From contig DLRY01000026.1 in NCBI GenBank assembly GCA_002500665.1, positions 1-41,306 on the forward strand: a DNA stretch of 41,306 bases, written 5' to 3'. Position 1 is the first letter of the stretch, and every line of letters begins with the position of its first letter. This DNA comes from Opitutia bacterium UBA7876 (GTDB taxonomy: Bacteria; Verrucomicrobiota; Verrucomicrobiia; Opitutales; Seribacteraceae). A program made the position numbers and the translations under genes. The notes below the pieces were generated by a model that ran no database searches, was not told the origin of the DNA, and saw nothing but the letters and a program-made list of their open reading frames with translations. Positions 40,564 through 41,306 of this stretch are shown in pieces.

Positions 40564-41306
<743 letters not shown>

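Overview
The window looks like chromosomal DNA from a member of the PVC superphylum, most likely Verrucomicrobiota (Opitutae/Puniceicoccales-like). The grounds are a run of paralogous prepilin-type pseudopilins of the verrucomicrobial kind, a PSCyt1/PSCyt2/LamG/PSD1 cytochrome-type protein followed by DUF1501 and DUF3500 Tat proteins, a formylglycine sulfatase, a monomeric NADP-isocitrate dehydrogenase and an EF-P with an Arg-tipped loop. This assignment comes from recognising protein families by eye, not from a database search. The DNA is GC-rich and gene-dense. Many starts lack a Shine-Dalgarno sequence. Three convergent gene ends interlock within a 4-nt YTAR sequence. No rRNA, tRNA, CRISPR array or insertion sequence was seen.

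Layout. 1-411: tail of a membrane protein and thioredoxin. 427-5733 (minus): an apparent operon of murJ, four pseudopilins and menA. 5804-9675 (minus): a PP2C phosphatase with a small TPR protein, then a metallo-beta-lactamase-fold hydrolase with a DinG-like Fe-S helicase. 9857-13181: a charged coiled-coil protein, a DoxX-like membrane protein, a porin-like outer-membrane protein, a small unknown protein and a MORN-type lipoprotein. 13353-14064: an AT-rich transcription unit with its own promoter and strong terminator, encoding two paralogous small two-helix membrane proteins, followed by a CII-like regulator. 14725-25211: housekeeping genes (icd, sulfatase, rdgB, ribD, xth, efp, a divergent deoA-like gene, argS) plus a small secreted ORF that may be frameshifted. 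25208-27778 (minus): a cytoplasmic Ser/Thr kinase next to rpoN (sigma-54). 27931-31555: IscA-type Fe-S protein, DsbD-N-like protein, NTF2-like secreted protein, divergent TsaB, alanine racemase. 31568-38020: an unknown acidic protein, then the PSD1/DUF1501/DUF3500 cluster closed by a terminator. 38099-41306: amgK-murU peptidoglycan salvage pair, a di-heme cytochrome c and the start of a MalK/UgpC-type ABC ATPase.

How genes relate. Cell-wall functions recur (MurJ, Alr, AmgK, MurU). Phospho-signalling appears as a PP2C phosphatase and a kinase at separate loci. The most unusual items are the small membrane-protein pair at 13.4-14.0 kb, the DeoA-like protein that has lost most nucleoside- and phosphate-binding residues, the kinase-rpoN pairing and the four-pseudopilin cassette with no secretion ATPase beside it.
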